DNA from: Bacillus sonorensis NBRC 101234 = KCTC 13918
GTDB lineage: Bacteria > Bacillota > Bacilli > Bacillales > Bacillaceae
Assembly: GCF_001592005.1 (NCBI RefSeq)
Contig: NZ_BCVZ01000024.1
Location: 1-55,481 of the forward strand
DNA length: 55,481 nt
Direction of reading: 5' to 3'
Shown here: piece by piece, positions 30,392 to 40,685 of the stretch
How positions within the stretch are numbered: the stretch's first letter is position 1
Layout: every line of letters begins with the position of its first letter
The notes under the pieces: generated by a model
What the model was told of the DNA's origin: nothing
What the model saw: the letters and a program-made list of their open reading frames with translations, nothing else
Database searches by the model: none
Program-made: the position numbers and the translations under genes

Positions 30392-30952
30392 CTTTGCATT
30401 AAATTCATTCATTACTTCTAAAAAAGGTTTTTCCAAAGAAGCTTCACAGGCTTTTACCGTTTTTTGAACAGCTTCCTGTATCGCCGGCTCCTCGTCAGCC
30501 GTAAAAGCACCAAGTACATAATCGACGATTTTCATACCGTTTACAGGACGGCCGATTCCGATCCTGATCCTGTGAAAATCAGATGTCCCGAGATGCTGAA
30601 TCATTGATTTAATCCCATTGTGCCCTCCTGCGCTTCCCTTAACCCTGAGACGGATTTTTCCGGCAGGAAGATCCAAATCATCATAAATCACTTTCAGATT
30701 TTCAATCGGGATCTCGTAATAATCCAAAAGCGGCCTCAAACATTCTCCCGATAAGTTCATATATGTAAGCGGCTTAACAAGTAGAACCTTTCTGCCGGAA
30801 ACAAATCCTATTCCATATTGTCCGTTAAATTTTGTTTTATCAAGGGCAATATTCCATTCTTTTGAAAGCTCGTCAATCGTCATGAAACCGACGTTGTGCC
30901 TCGTTTTCTCATATGTTTTTCCCGGATTGCCCAATCCTGCAAACACAAGCAT
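30386..30952 (-). CDS. pth: Peptidyl-tRNA hydrolase
   Basis: Frees tRNA from dropped-off peptidyl-tRNA; essential. Also named spoVC. The 188 residues show [19 protein letters not shown] with the catalytic histidine near residue 20, PLTYMNLSG, the aspartate-containing [14 protein letters not shown] near residue 95, and [14 protein letters not shown] 30952 is placed by GGGAGG upstream and gives the family length. It lies downstream of ctc and may be read from the sigma-B promoter as well as from the glmU-prs transcript. Confidence 0.97.
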   Translation of the reverse strand: MLVFAGLGNPGKTYEKTRHNVGFMTIDELSKEWNIALDKTKFNGQYGIGFVSGRKVLLVKPLTYMNLSGECLRPLLDYYEIPIENLKVIYDDLDLPAGKIRLRVKGSAGGHNGIKSMIQHLGTSDFHRIRIGIGRPVNGMKIVDYVLGAFTADEEPAIQEAVQKTVKACEASLEKPFLEVMNEFNAKV

Positions 30953-31064
30953 TCTACATCCTCCCTTAATCAAAACCCTGCCTCATCCAGTATGAGGGGG
31001 AGCGTCCTAATTTCCTCATTCTAGCACAAAAGACGTAACCGCGGGAGGATTACGCCTTACGTAT

Positions 31065-31691
31065 TTATTCATTTTTTCCCTCTGCATTGCTTTCTTCTGG
31101 TTCCTCAACTTCTTGAGCTGCTGATTCGGCTTCTGTTTCCTCTTGCTTTTGAGGAGGGACGATGGATGCGACGACTTCATCCGGTTCATGGTTAAATGAA
31201 TAATCCCCCGTCGGTTTGATGTCGCCGACGGTTAACACACCATGGATTTCTAACTGCGAAATATCGGCTTCAATGGCCTGAGGAATGTTCTTCGGCTTGG
31301 CTGTAACCGACAGTTCGTAAAGCGGCTGCTGGAGAACGCCTCCCTGCTTGACGCCCTCTGCTTCTCCCGTCAGATTCACGGGAACGGCCGCTTCCATTTC
31401 CGCTTCCATATCAACCACTTTGAAATCAGCATGTACAATCGAATCTTTCAATGGGTCCGTCTGAATCTCAGCCACCATGACCGAATGCTGTTCACCGTTT
31501 ATATCCAGATTGATGATCGTGTTCTTTCCCTCGTCACGCAAAATTTTTAAAAGCTTGGTACTGTCAAGTGAAACAGACTTGTTTCCTATATGTTTCCCGT
31601 ATACAACACCCGGCACAAATCCGGCCGACCGGATGCTCCTTAAAGAAGAACGCCTGGAGCCTGTTCTTTCTTCCGCTTTTAAAGTTGCCAT
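31065..31691 (-). CDS. ctc: General stress protein Ctc, ribosomal protein L25/TL5 family
   Basis: A 208-residue protein of the L25/TL5 family: an N-terminal 5S rRNA-binding L25 domain (about 1-95), a C-terminal TL5 beta domain, and a Glu/Gln-rich acidic tail. It binds ribosomes under stress in B. subtilis and is the classic sigma-B reporter gene. ATG 31691 gives the MATLKAEER N-terminus. A textbook sigma-B promoter lies directly upstream, in the gap after prs. Confidence 0.96.
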   Translation of the reverse strand: MATLKAEERTGSRRSSLRSIRSAGFVPGVVYGKHIGNKSVSLDSTKLLKILRDEGKNTIINLDINGEQHSVMVAEIQTDPLKDSIVHADFKVVDMEAEMEAAVPVNLTGEAEGVKQGGVLQQPLYELSVTAKPKNIPQAIEADISQLEIHGVLTVGDIKPTGDYSFNHEPDEVVASIVPPQKQEETEAESAAQEVEEPEESNAEGKNE

Positions 31692-31733
31692 ATTCAGCAC
31701 CATCCTATCGTAAGATTGGTTTTTTCTAAAACC

Positions 31734-31759
31734 ATACCCATAACGACAAAACTTTAAAC
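31734..31759 (-). promoter_or_regulatory. Sigma-B promoter for ctc
   Basis: GTTTAA (31754-31759) and GGGTAT (31734-31739) with 14 bp between match the sigma-B consensus exactly. Sigma-B control of ctc is established. Confidence 0.93.
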
Positions 31760-31772
31760 CAAAATGAGCAAA

Positions 31773-32726
31773 TCAATCGAACAGGAAGCTGACAGATTGT
31801 TTTTCATGAACGCGAATAATCGCTTCCGCCAATAGCGGCGCTACGGAAAGCTGTTTGAACTTTTCGATTTTCTTTTCTTCCGGAAGCTCGATGCTGTTTG
31901 TCACAACAAGCTCTTTAATCTTGGAATTTTTGATTCTTTCGATTGCCGGACCGGAAAGTACTGGATGCGTACAGCAGGCATATACTTCAGAGGCGCCGCT
32001 TTCGACAAGCGCATTTGCCGCCAGCGTAATCGTTCCTGCCGTATCGATGATGTCATCGATTAAAATGGCTGTTTTTCCTTCTATATGTCCGATAATATTC
32101 ATGACTTCCGCCACATTCGGCTTCGGACGGCGTTTATCAATAATCGCTATCGGCGCTTTCAGACGGTCGGCCAGCTTGCGCGCCCGAGTCACCCCGCCAT
32201 GGTCAGGAGACACGATAACAATATCCTTTAAATTTTTCTCTTCAAAATAACTTCCTAAAATCGGAACACCCATTAAATGATCAATCGGTATATCAAAGAA
32301 GCCTTGAATTTGCGGCGCATGCAAGTCAAGAGCAATCACCCGGGTGGCACCGGCTGTTTCGAGCAAGTTCGCCACCAGCTTAGCTGTGATCGGCTCACGT
32401 GCGCGCGCTTTTCTGTCCTGACGGGCATACCCGTAATAAGGCATTACAATGTTAATCGTTTTAGCAGACGCGCGTTTCAATGCATCAACCATGATTAAAA
32501 GCTCCATGATATGCTCGTTGACCGGAGCGCTTGTCGATTGAATGACATAACAGTCACAGCCGCGGATGCTTTCCTCGATATTGATTTGGACTTCTCCGTC
32601 GCTAAAACGTTTAACAGAACACTTTCCCAGCTCTACTCCGACGATCTCTGCGATTTCGGCCGCAAGAACCGGATTTGAGTTTAAAGAAAAAATCTTCAAA
32701 TTGTCGTCTTCATATTGATTAGACAT
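31773..32726 (-). CDS. prs: Ribose-phosphate pyrophosphokinase (PRPP synthetase)
   Basis: Makes PRPP from ribose 5-phosphate and ATP for purine, pyrimidine, histidine, tryptophan and NAD synthesis. 317 residues: [17 protein letters not shown], the [20 protein letters not shown] loop near residue 100, the SPDHGG flexible region, and the PRPP signature [11 protein letters not shown] near residue 222. It follows glmU by 20 bases in one operon. PRPP is also the effector that relieves PurR, encoded nearby. Confidence 0.98.
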   Translation of the reverse strand: MSNQYEDDNLKIFSLNSNPVLAAEIAEIVGVELGKCSVKRFSDGEVQINIEESIRGCDCYVIQSTSAPVNEHIMELLIMVDALKRASAKTINIVMPYYGYARQDRKARAREPITAKLVANLLETAGATRVIALDLHAPQIQGFFDIPIDHLMGVPILGSYFEEKNLKDIVIVSPDHGGVTRARKLADRLKAPIAIIDKRRPKPNVAEVMNIIGHIEGKTAILIDDIIDTAGTITLAANALVESGASEVYACCTHPVLSGPAIERIKNSKIKELVVTNSIELPEEKKIEKFKQLSVAPLLAEAIIRVHEKQSVSFLFD

Positions 32727-32746
32727 GGTAAACCTCCGATTTAGGA

Positions 32747-34117
32747 TTATTTTTTGTGCTTATTCTTAGCGTAGTCTTCCTTATTAACCTGTCTTGCTCT
32801 GGCAATAGACAAAGCCTGGCCGGGTACATCGTCCGTTATTGTTGACCCCGCAGCTACGTAGGCTCCCTTGCCGATTGTAACTGGAGCGATCAAATTTGAG
32901 TTGCAGCCGACAAAAGCACCGTCTTCAACTTTGGTCATAAATTTATTTTTTCCATCATAATTAACGGTAATCGAACCACAGCCAAGATTGACATCCGTCC
33001 CAATTTCCGCATCCCCTATGTAGCTTAAATGAGAGGCTTTGCTGCGATCACCGAATTGCGCTTTCTTCACTTCGACAAAATTGCCGATTCTGACTTGATT
33101 GCCGATTTTCGAGTCGGGTCTGATATGAGCAAACGGACCGATCGTGACATCATCGCCGATCTCGCTGTCGACGATCACAGATTGTTTAATGACCGTCCGG
33201 CTTCCGATCGTGCTGTTTTCCAGCTCGCTGTTTTGTCCGATAACCGTGTCCTCGCCGATAACCACCCGTCCTTTGATCACAGTTCCGGGATAGATGACGG
33301 TATCACGGCCGATGACAGCTTCAGGTGAAATATACGTATGATCAGGATCGATTAAGCTGACGCCATTTTGCATATGTCGCTTGTTGATGCGCCGCTTCAT
33401 GTATCTTTCTGCTTGAGAAAGAGCGACTCTGTCGTTGACGCCGAGCGTTTCTTGGAAGTTATCAGTCTGATAAGCGGCAACAGTTTCACCTTGATTTTTC
33501 AAGATTTCAATAACATCCGGAAGATAGTATTCCCCTTGGACATTATCATTTGACACCTGCTCGATCGTCCTGAAAAGAGCTTCATTATCAAAACAGTAAG
33601 TCCCAGTGTTGATTTCTTTGACAAGCCGTTCCTCATCTGTCGCATCTTTATGCTCGACAATCTTCGCAACGTCGCCGTTTTCATTACGGATAATCCGCCC
33701 GTAGCCTGTCGGGTCCTCTGCAACCGCCGTTAAAATTGTAACCTTTGCCCCTTTTTCCTGATGCTCCCGGAGCATGGCTTCCATCGTCTCGGCCGTTAAC
33801 AGCGGTGTATCCCCGCATATCACGATCGTCGTTCCTTTTTCATCAGCAAGAATCGATTTGGCTTGCTTAACAGCGTGCGCCGTACCGAGCTGTTCAGCCT
33901 GAAGAGCGTACTCGCTCTTTTTCCCCAGCTGCTTCTTGACATCTTCCGCACCATGTCCGACAATTGTGACAAGTTTGGTCAATGATAGCTTAAGAGCTTC
34001 ATCGACGACATGCTCGACCATCGGCTTTCCGCAAACAGGATGAAGAACTTTATATAACTTTGATTTCATTCTCGTTCCTTGACCAGCTGCTAAAACAACT
34101 GCAAACCGCTTATCCAT
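32747..34117 (-). CDS. glmU: Bifunctional GlcNAc-1-phosphate uridyltransferase / GlcN-1-phosphate acetyltransferase
   Basis: Last two steps to UDP-GlcNAc for cell wall synthesis. 456 residues: an N-terminal nucleotidyltransferase with [19 protein letters not shown] (residues about 10-28) and a C-terminal left-handed beta-helix acetyltransferase of hexapeptide repeats from about residue 250, with [11 protein letters not shown] and NYDGKNKF. Also called gcaD or tms. It heads the glmU-prs unit, with a sigma-A promoter upstream. Confidence 0.98.
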   Translation of the reverse strand: MDKRFAVVLAAGQGTRMKSKLYKVLHPVCGKPMVEHVVDEALKLSLTKLVTIVGHGAEDVKKQLGKKSEYALQAEQLGTAHAVKQAKSILADEKGTTIVICGDTPLLTAETMEAMLREHQEKGAKVTILTAVAEDPTGYGRIIRNENGDVAKIVEHKDATDEERLVKEINTGTYCFDNEALFRTIEQVSNDNVQGEYYLPDVIEILKNQGETVAAYQTDNFQETLGVNDRVALSQAERYMKRRINKRHMQNGVSLIDPDHTYISPEAVIGRDTVIYPGTVIKGRVVIGEDTVIGQNSELENSTIGSRTVIKQSVIVDSEIGDDVTIGPFAHIRPDSKIGNQVRIGNFVEVKKAQFGDRSKASHLSYIGDAEIGTDVNLGCGSITVNYDGKNKFMTKVEDGAFVGCNSNLIAPVTIGKGAYVAAGSTITDDVPGQALSIARARQVNKEDYAKNKHKK

Positions 34118-34152
34118 TTATTGGCCTCCATTATCCCTTTTATCCATAGAAA

Positions 34153-34181
34153 AATATATCCTAAATATGAGTTGATTTCAA
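34153..34181 (-). promoter_or_regulatory. glmU promoter
   Basis: TTGAAA (34176-34181) and TATATT (34153-34158) with 17 bp between, about 35 bases upstream of the glmU start. Confidence 0.65.
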
Positions 34182-34184
34182 GCA

Positions 34185-34335
34185 AGCCCAAAAGAGAAAT
34201 CAGCAAACAGAATAAGCAATTTTTGGATGTCAAGCTTGCATCTGGAATTCCATCCTGAAGCGGGAATCCCGGCCATGGGACACAAATCCGCCGATAGAAC
34301 GGTGCTCTGCGAATACCGGCCCTCACTTTGTTCTT
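34185..34335. other. GC-richer intergenic island between spoVG and glmU
   Basis: Within the 324-base gap between glmU and spoVG, this stretch is visibly richer in G and C than its A/T-rich flanks. It carries several short palindromes (CAAGCTTG, TGGAATTCCA, CCATGG). Open frames across it on both strands lack ribosome sites and have no recognisable family. It could be a decayed gene or a structured leader; nothing decisive is seen. Confidence 0.3.
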
Positions 34336-34410
34336 TTTACCCATTTACTGATATATGCAGAAAACAACCATATATTGTCATTTTATTCATTTCATCATTT
34401 TTTCCGCAAA

Positions 34411-34434
34411 ATAAAAAGGGCTTCCATAAGCCCT
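34411..34434 (-). terminator. Terminator after spoVG
   Basis: AGGGCTT (34417-34423) pairs with AAGCCCT (34428-34434) around a CCAT loop; TTTTT follows on the minus strand. The other strand also has a T run, so it may work both ways. Confidence 0.85.
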
Positions 34435-34441
34435 CTTTTTT

Positions 34442-34735
34442 TTAAGAAGCTCCAGCTTCTTCATATTCTATTTCCTCAACTTCACCCAAACGATGATATT
34501 CATTTAACACCGCGTCCTGAATTTTTCCGCGGGTGCTTGAGTTGATTGGATGAGCGATATCACGAAATTCTCCATCAGGTGTACGCTTACTTGGCATCGC
34601 AACGAAAAGACCATTGTTTCCATCAATTACACGAATGTCATGCACTACAAATTCGTGATCCAGCGTGATGGATGCAATCGCTCTCATGCGACCATCGGTA
34701 TTCACGCGGCGTAATCTTACGTCGGTAACTTCCAC
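34442..34735 (-). CDS. spoVG: Septation/regulatory protein SpoVG
   Basis: A 97-residue nucleic acid-binding protein ([26 protein letters not shown]). It affects septation and cortex formation and is a global RNA/DNA-binding regulator in several Firmicutes. GTG start with GGTGGTG seven bases upstream, as known for spoVG. The upstream sigma-H promoter and very A/T-rich region match the classic spoVG control region (sigma-H activation, AbrB repression). Confidence 0.98.
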   Translation of the reverse strand: MEVTDVRLRRVNTDGRMRAIASITLDHEFVVHDIRVIDGNNGLFVAMPSKRTPDGEFRDIAHPINSSTRGKIQDAVLNEYHRLGEVEEIEYEEAGAS

Positions 34736-34779
34736 AGTAGTTCACCACCTTTTCCCAATATAAAAACATTAGTGTAATT

Positions 34780-34804
34780 ATTCAACGGCTTTTTTTGTTT
34801 TCCT
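34780..34804 (-). promoter_or_regulatory. Sigma-H promoter for spoVG
   Basis: AGGAAAA (34798-34804), 11 bp, then GTTGAAT (34780-34786) fits the sigma-H pattern RnAGGAwww-N11-12-RnnGAAT. An A/T-rich block upstream (about 34805-34850) is a likely AbrB target. Confidence 0.85.
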
Positions 34805-34866
34805 GCATAATTAAAAATATTTTTGTAATATTGGGATAAAAACACACTGAATTGTCAAAAATCCAA

Positions 34867-34900
34867 CAAAAAAAGATGATTTTGCTAACCAAAACCACCT
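34867..34900 (-). terminator. Terminator after ridA
   Basis: An 11-pair stem (34874-34884 with 34890-34900, two G-U pairs), five-base loop, then TTTTTT on the minus strand. It closes purR-ridA before the spoVG control region. Confidence 0.88.
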
Positions 34901-34914
34901 TTTTAAAAATTCAA

Positions 34915-35292
34915 CTATTTCACAAGGGCGATGACTTCTATTTCAACGAGCGCGTCTTTTGGCAGCCGCGCAACCTCCACACAGGAACGCGCCGGTTTAT
35001 GCTCATGAAAATACTGGCCATAGACCTCGTTAACTTCTGCAAATTGATTCATGTCAGCCAAAAACACAGTCGCTTTGACGACGGTTTCCAGTGAAGCGCC
35101 CGCTTCCTTGAGGACAGCTTTTAAATTGCGGAAAACCTGATGCGTCTGTTCCGTAATATCCCCTTTTACCATTTCACCGGCCGGAGTTAAAGGGATTTGT
35201 CCTGAGCTGTAAAACATGTTATTTACGATAATCCCCTGCGTATATGGTCCGATCGCTTCCGGCGCTTCTTTTGTCTGCACAACCTTTGTCAT
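34915..35292 (-). CDS. ridA: Enamine/imine deaminase RidA
   Basis: A 125-residue YjgF/YER057c/UK114 trimer-forming protein (yabJ) that hydrolyses reactive 2-aminoacrylate. Seen: [33 protein letters not shown], and the signature arginine in [23 protein letters not shown] 35292 has GGGGGAG upstream. It follows purR by 18 bases; in B. subtilis YabJ is needed for full PurR repression. Confidence 0.97.
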   Translation of the reverse strand: MTKVVQTKEAPEAIGPYTQGIIVNNMFYSSGQIPLTPAGEMVKGDITEQTHQVFRNLKAVLKEAGASLETVVKATVFLADMNQFAEVNEVYGQYFHEHKPARSCVEVARLPKDALVEIEVIALVK

Positions 35293-35310
35293 CTCAAACT
35301 CCCCCATTCT

Positions 35311-36144
35311 TTATTCATTGTCTTTAAAAAACCGCTGAAAATTTCCGTTTTGAATATTGACCTTCTTTTCCTTCATATCAATTTCCGAAAGGGTGAGAAG
35401 CGACATATACTCATCGACCAGCCGCTCCTTCACGCCCTGGGCTTCAACAAGGACGCCGATTCCGGCGACATGTGCATTGAATTCATCCAGCAAATTGATC
35501 ATACCATTGATCGTTCCGCCCGCTTTCATAAAGTCGTCAATAATTAAAACGTGTGATCCCGTCTTTAAACTGCGTTTTGCAAGCGACATTGTCTGTATGC
35601 GATTGGATGAACCTGATACATAATTAATGCTGACCGTTGACCCTTCAGTGACCTTATTATCCTTTCTGACGACAACTGTGGGCACGTCCAAATAACTGGC
35701 CACCGCATATGCCAGAGGAATTCCTTTCGTTGCCACAGTCATGACGACATCGATTTCCCTGTCTGAAAAGGCGGAAGCGAAAATCTTCCCGGCCTTTGTC
35801 AGCACGGACGGTTTCCCGAGAATATCCGTTAAATATAAGTAGCCTCCGGGCAAAATACGTTCCGAATCAATCAATGAGTCCCCGAGTTCATTAATAAATT
35901 CCTCTGCCTCACCAAGTTTTACCTTTGGAATATATTTAACGCCCCCAGCTGCCCCGGGAACCGTCTGAAGCGTTCCAATTCCCTGCTGCTCGAAGGTCTG
36001 CTTAATGATGGTTAAATCTTCACTAATTGATGATTTAGCAGATTGATACCGTTCTGAAAAGAAGGTTAATGGCACTAAGACATGCGGATGGGTCAGCAAA
36101 TAATTCGTCAGATCCACCAATCTGCCGCTTCGACGAAACTTCAT
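35311..36144 (-). CDS. purR: Purine operon repressor PurR
   Basis: Represses purine genes when PRPP is low. 277 residues: an N-terminal winged helix (about 1-70, MKFRRSGRLVDLTNYLL) and a phosphoribosyltransferase-like domain with the PRPP loop VLIIDDFMKAGGTINGM near residue 205. It ends at RFFKDNE, about eight residues shorter than the B. subtilis protein as I recall it. The promoter overlaps the ispE stop, and a PurBox-like sequence sits at the expected transcription start, which suggests autoregulation. Confidence 0.97.
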   Translation of the reverse strand: MKFRRSGRLVDLTNYLLTHPHVLVPLTFFSERYQSAKSSISEDLTIIKQTFEQQGIGTLQTVPGAAGGVKYIPKVKLGEAEEFINELGDSLIDSERILPGGYLYLTDILGKPSVLTKAGKIFASAFSDREIDVVMTVATKGIPLAYAVASYLDVPTVVVRKDNKVTEGSTVSINYVSGSSNRIQTMSLAKRSLKTGSHVLIIDDFMKAGGTINGMINLLDEFNAHVAGIGVLVEAQGVKERLVDEYMSLLTLSEIDMKEKKVNIQNGNFQRFFKDNE

Positions 36145-36157
36145 GCACTTACCTCCA

Positions 36158-36170
36158 AAATCCGAATATT
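36158..36170 (+). promoter_or_regulatory. Candidate PurR box at purR
   Basis: AAATCCGAATATT matches 12 of 13 positions of the PurBox pattern AwwwCCGAACwwT. A poorer, inverted copy (10 of 13) is at 36190-36202 in the promoter spacer. The two are farther apart than in well-studied operators, so control is inferred. Confidence 0.5.
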
Positions 36171-36179
36171 TTTAAAAAT

Positions 36180-36208
36180 AATATAACTTAACATACGGAT
36201 TTAATCAA
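36180..36208 (-). promoter_or_regulatory. purR promoter
   Basis: TTGATT (36203-36208) and TATATT (36180-36185) with 17 bp between. The -35 overlaps the last two codons region of ispE. Confidence 0.6.
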
Positions 36209-37070
36209 GGTCATTTTGTTCCCCGATCATCCGGACTGCATATACCTGATCGCAAAACCCTCTTAACCCGTTATATATTCTTTGCACTTTTGATTCATAT
36301 TGGACAAGCCCAAACACCGTCGGACCGCTTCCGCTCATTAATACCGCATCCGCGCCAAAGCGCTTCATCTGATTTTTAATCACCGCAACTTCAGGATGCA
36401 TGTTTAATGTAACAGATTCGAGAACATTTCCAAGCTTGTCACACATCTTGTGAAAATTTTTCTCTTCGATGGCGGAAATCATCCCCTGTACATCCGGATG
36501 TTCAACACTGTCGATCTTCAGCTGCCTGTATACCTCTGCGGTCGATACGCCGATCGTCGGTTTCGCAAGCACGACCCAGCAATGCGGAGGAGTCTCAATG
36601 TGGCGGATTTTTTCTCCTCTGCCTGTTGCAAGTGCCGTTCCGCCGTGAACGCAAAACGAGACATCCGATCCGATCTCCGCGCCAAGCTCTGCAAGCTCAT
36701 TTACAGAAAGCTTCATATCCCACAGGCGGTTCAAGCCTCTGAGGACTGCGGCGGCGTCGCTGCTTCCCCCCGCCAGTCCCGCAGCTACCGGAATGACCTT
36801 CGTAATCAAAATGGAAACGCCTTTTTTAATGCCGTACCGTTTCTTCATCAGCATTGCAGCCTGATAAGCAAGATTCCGCTGGTCATCCGGAACAAAGCGG
36901 TTATGGGAAGAAACCGTTATTTTATCTTCTGCCAGCTCCGTTAACTCAACCCTATCCGCCAGATCAATCGTCGTCATAACCATCTCAACTTCATGGTATC
37001 CGTCAGGACGTTTGCCGCGGACGTCAAGAGACAAATTGATTTTAGCCGTCGCCTTCTCTAAAATACGCAA
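36201..37070 (-). CDS. ispE: 4-diphosphocytidyl-2-C-methyl-D-erythritol kinase
   Basis: GHMP-family kinase of the non-mevalonate isoprenoid pathway. 289 residues: [13 protein letters not shown] at the start, the ATP loop [15 protein letters not shown] near residue 95, and SGSGPTVFG near residue 255. A TTG start at 37070 is chosen: it has AGGTG nine bases upstream and gives the B. subtilis length. An in-frame start 17 codons earlier has no family counterpart. Has its own extended -10 promoter. Confidence 0.96.
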   Translation of the reverse strand: MRILEKATAKINLSLDVRGKRPDGYHEVEMVMTTIDLADRVELTELAEDKITVSSHNRFVPDDQRNLAYQAAMLMKKRYGIKKGVSILITKVIPVAAGLAGGSSDAAAVLRGLNRLWDMKLSVNELAELGAEIGSDVSFCVHGGTALATGRGEKIRHIETPPHCWVVLAKPTIGVSTAEVYRQLKIDSVEHPDVQGMISAIEEKNFHKMCDKLGNVLESVTLNMHPEVAVIKNQMKRFGADAVLMSGSGPTVFGLVQYESKVQRIYNGLRGFCDQVYAVRMIGEQNDLD

Positions 37071-37111
37071 TCCTTTTTCACCTACTTCTCCATCTAAACA
37101 TAAGTATCCAC

Positions 37112-37120
37112 ATTGTAACA
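37112..37120 (-). promoter_or_regulatory. Extended -10 promoter for ispE
   Basis: TGT directly before TACAAT (37112-37117), 42 bases upstream of the TTG start. No clear -35. Confidence 0.5.
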
Positions 37121-37203
37121 TATTTTGAAGTACAGGTCGTACAAATGCATGTACTGCGGCAAAAGGACTCGTCTTACCGGATGCGCTCCGCCCGATTCTT
37201 TAA

Positions 37204-37236
37204 ACAAAAAACGGAGGACAGCAGCGTCCTCCGTTT
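37204..37236 (-). terminator. Terminator after sspF
   Basis: Perfect 11-pair hairpin, arms 37209-37219 and 37226-37236, six-base loop, then TTTT on the minus strand. Closes the sspF transcript. Confidence 0.9.
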
Positions 37237-37245
37237 GTCACCGTT

Positions 37246-37431
37246 TTACTGGTTCTGTTGATTTTGAGCCATATGCTGTTCGGCTAATTCAATGGCCCGC
37301 TTCACCATGTTTCCGGCGTCTCTGGCCCGAATCGCTCCCCAGCCTTCATTCTTGACAGTATCGTAAAACCCAAGATCTTTTGCCAATTCATATTTGAATT
37401 CTTCTGACATGATGCTTCGACGTCTGCCCAT
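37246..37431 (-). CDS. sspF: Alpha/beta-type small acid-soluble spore protein
   Basis: A 61-residue SASP that coats forespore DNA. Seen: [20 protein letters not shown], the germination-protease-like site region, and [20 protein letters not shown]. Glutamine/asparagine-rich end. The ribosome site is AAAGGGG. Monocistronic, between veg and ispE, as in B. subtilis, where it is transcribed by sigma-G. Confidence 0.96.
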   Translation of the reverse strand: MGRRRSIMSEEFKYELAKDLGFYDTVKNEGWGAIRARDAGNMVKRAIELAEQHMAQNQQNQ

Positions 37432-37456
37432 GCGAAACAGCCCCTTTCAAGTATCA

Positions 37457-37463
37457 TACCATG
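37457..37463 (-). promoter_or_regulatory. Possible sigma-G -10 for sspF
   Basis: CATGGTA fits CATnnTA, 25 bases upstream of the sspF start. No good -35 is present, so this is only suggestive. Confidence 0.3.
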
Positions 37464-37544
37464 TGCCAGAACTCATCATAAAACGGGTGACATTTATAGC
37501 TTTTCTTGATCGCCTGCAGATCTTTCCCGAGAAATTATGGATAA

Positions 37545-37575
37545 ACAAAAAGCAGTAAACATGACGTCTACTGCT
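37545..37575 (-). terminator. Terminator after veg
   Basis: AGCAGTA (37551-37557) pairs with TACTGCT (37569-37575); TTTT follows on the minus strand. It begins three bases after the veg stop. Confidence 0.75.
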
Positions 37576-37577
37576 AA

Positions 37578-37838
37578 TTAAAGTGCTACTGAGCTCGTTT
37601 TGTCATCGGAAAACCTTAACTCAACCGTCTCAGTAAGAATATCTGCATAACTGTATGAAACTCTTTCGAACGAATTCTCGTCTTGATCTAGTTGTATCAC
37701 AAAAACAGAAGGGTACGTCTCAGCTAAAATGCCCGAACGCTCAATCGTTTTTCGGCGGCCTCCGTTTGCTTTTAACGTAAGCCTTTTTCCTAAATGTCCA
37801 TCAAGCGATCTTTTAATATCGGACAACGTTTTCGCCAT
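37578..37838 (-). CDS. veg: Veg protein
   Basis: An 86-residue small protein ([53 protein letters not shown]) with an Sm-like or small beta-barrel look. In B. subtilis Veg stimulates biofilm formation by acting on SinR, and its promoter is one of the strongest known. ATG 37838 has GAGGTGG upstream; the open frame extends 11 codons further into the promoter. Monocistronic with its own promoter and terminator. Confidence 0.96.
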   Translation of the reverse strand: MAKTLSDIKRSLDGHLGKRLTLKANGGRRKTIERSGILAETYPSVFVIQLDQDENSFERVSYSYADILTETVELRFSDDKTSSVAL

Positions 37839-37859
37839 TGCATCCACCTCACTACATTC

Positions 37860-37888
37860 AGTATACAACAACCGCCCATTTTTGTCAA
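37860..37888 (-). promoter_or_regulatory. veg promoter
   Basis: Perfect TTGACA (37883-37888) and TATACT (37860-37865) with 17 bp between, and a very A/T-rich upstream region (37889-37960) acting as a likely UP element. Corresponds to the strong B. subtilis veg promoter. Confidence 0.92.
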
Positions 37889-38024
37889 ATAAAATTTAAA
37901 TTATATCAACGTTTATAAGCGATTGTCAATAAAATAATTGTGACAAATTGCACGTCGACTTTCCCTTATTTTCCTCATTTTTCGCTTCATTATGTATGTT
38001 TTTTAAAAATATGGCGAAAACCTG

Positions 38025-38054
38025 ACAAAAACCCGCCGAAAAACGGGCGGGTTT
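38025..38054 (-). terminator. Terminator after yabG
   Basis: AAACCCGCC (38029-38037) pairs with GGCGGGTTT (38046-38054); TTTTTG follows on the minus strand. The stem reaches the yabG stop codon. Confidence 0.85.
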
Positions 38055-38934
38055 ACTGATTAGCATTCGTTTTATACGGCATTCCAATTCGTAAAACACC
38101 CCGGGTTTCAATCCCTCCGAGCCCTTTCTCCCTCGTCAGGGTGTTTCTCAGTACTTCCCAGACGTTAATTCGGTCCATAAAAGGAGTAAAGCTGATTTTT
38201 GCAACGATATAGACCGGATCAAGCGCATGAATGTTAACCCTTGACGGAGAGCTTGCAAAGTTCGCCCCTGCTCTGATTAATGACTCAAAATGAGACTGGC
38301 ACGCTCCGGCAAAAATCACGAGCTGATCGAGATGAGGAATTTTTTTTCTTGCTTTTTGAACAGTTTCAATAAAATCTTTGGAATGTCTGTAGGCATCCAA
38401 GTCATCGATGCCCCCTTTCTGCTTCGAATATGCATCATGCCCTGTGATGACTAATAAATCGGGCCGATATTCGTCAATAAGCTCCTCAATGACGGCGGAC
38501 ATTTTCTTTTCATAGCAATGGATGCCGTACACAGGAACACCGATCTTTTCATACAATGCGAGACACTTTTTCAAATAAGCTGAATCCCCGTCTAAATGAA
38601 GTACCCTTCCCGGCATATGAAAATACTGCTTTTGGTTGTTGTATTGATTTGTTGCACGGTATTCGTGTTTTTCGCGAAGAAGCTTATAATCCTGACGGAG
38701 CAAATCAAGGGATTCCTTCATTTTTGTTTCTTCTTCCCGTTTTCTCATCAGACGCTCAGCCTCGCGGACAATCTCCAGATCCGCCAGGTGCGCGTCAGCG
38801 ATTAACCTGACTTCATCACCGTGCAAAACAGCTATCGGTTCTCCCTTTGCCGATTGATCAATTCGTATAATTCGAAATAATATATCTCTTCGATAAGATT
38901 TTCTGACCACCATATCGCCTATTTTAAACTGCAT
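38053..38934 (-). CDS. yabG: Sporulation-specific protease YabG
   Basis: A 293-residue cysteine protease family member (peptidase U57) that trims spore coat proteins such as SpoIVA and SafA in B. subtilis. Seen: FKIGDMVVRKSYRRDILFRI, DLLVITGHDAYSKQKG with the conserved histidine, and IFAGACQSHFE with the likely catalytic cysteine. ATG 38934 has GGAG eight bases upstream. A sigma-K promoter lies about 90 bases upstream. Monocistronic. Confidence 0.96.
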   Translation of the reverse strand: MQFKIGDMVVRKSYRRDILFRIIRIDQSAKGEPIAVLHGDEVRLIADAHLADLEIVREAERLMRKREEETKMKESLDLLRQDYKLLREKHEYRATNQYNNQKQYFHMPGRVLHLDGDSAYLKKCLALYEKIGVPVYGIHCYEKKMSAVIEELIDEYRPDLLVITGHDAYSKQKGGIDDLDAYRHSKDFIETVQKARKKIPHLDQLVIFAGACQSHFESLIRAGANFASSPSRVNIHALDPVYIVAKISFTPFMDRINVWEVLRNTLTREKGLGGIETRGVLRIGMPYKTNANQ

Positions 38935-39023
38935 GCTTTTCACTCCACACATAGACTAAGCCCCATCTTTGATAAAAATCTCAAATGCCGGCCGGAATAC
39001 AGCAAAAAATAAAGGTGCTTCTT

Positions 39024-39051
39024 TAGCCTATGTACCTGCAGTTCAAGTGGT
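39024..39051 (-). promoter_or_regulatory. Sigma-K promoter for yabG
   Basis: AC (39050-39051), 17 bp, then CATAGGCTA (39024-39032), a full match to CATAnnnTA. Sigma-K control of yabG is known in B. subtilis. It implies an 80-90-base leader. Confidence 0.78.
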
Positions 39052-39099
39052 GAACGGGGAGCAAGCCCTATCGTTTCCGCTACACTCTCGGCCCAACGC

Positions 39100-40546
<1,447 letters not shown>

Positions 40547-40594
40547 TTCTTCCTCCGCATGCTGAAAAACCTTTTATTACATTTTTAAAAATAT

Positions 40595-40620
40595 TGAAAC
40601 CTTTTTGTAACAAAACCGTC
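40595..40620 (+). promoter_or_regulatory. ECF sigma promoter for a yabE antisense RNA
   Basis: TGAAAC (40595-40600), a 16-bp spacer beginning CTTTTT, and CGTC (40617-40620) on the plus strand match the sigma-X/sigma-M pattern. Transcription would run into the 3' end of yabE in antisense. B. subtilis has such an ECF-controlled antisense RNA at yabE. Confidence 0.8.
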
Positions 40621-40647
40621 TAAGTAATTAGAAAACAAGATGGATCT

Positions 40648-40675
40648 ATTATAACCAAAAAAACAGAGGGCGCAA
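40648..40675 (-). promoter_or_regulatory. Candidate promoter for rnmV-ksgA
   Basis: Perfect TATAAT (40648-40653) with TTGCGC (40670-40675) 16 bp upstream. The -35 lies in the loop of the yabE terminator. It faces the plus-strand ECF promoter only about 28 bp away. Confidence 0.5.
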
Positions 40676-40685
40676 AATCCCTCTG
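40655..40685 (-). terminator. Terminator after yabE
   Basis: CAGAGGG (40664-40670) pairs with CCCTCTG (40679-40685); TTTTTTT follows on the minus strand. On the plus strand no T run follows, so the antisense RNA is not stopped here. Confidence 0.85.

Noticed and set aside
34210..34280. Cluster of HindIII, EcoRI and NcoI-type sites that looks like a cloning polylinker
   Set aside because: Spacing and order do not match a common vector beyond a ten-base stretch, and flanks continue as ordinary Bacillus intergenic DNA; chance is more likely.
34090..34445. Open frames on both strands across the spoVG-glmU gap
   Set aside because: No ribosome sites, no recognisable domain, and each runs into a real gene, promoter or terminator. 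Kept only as an unexplained composition change.
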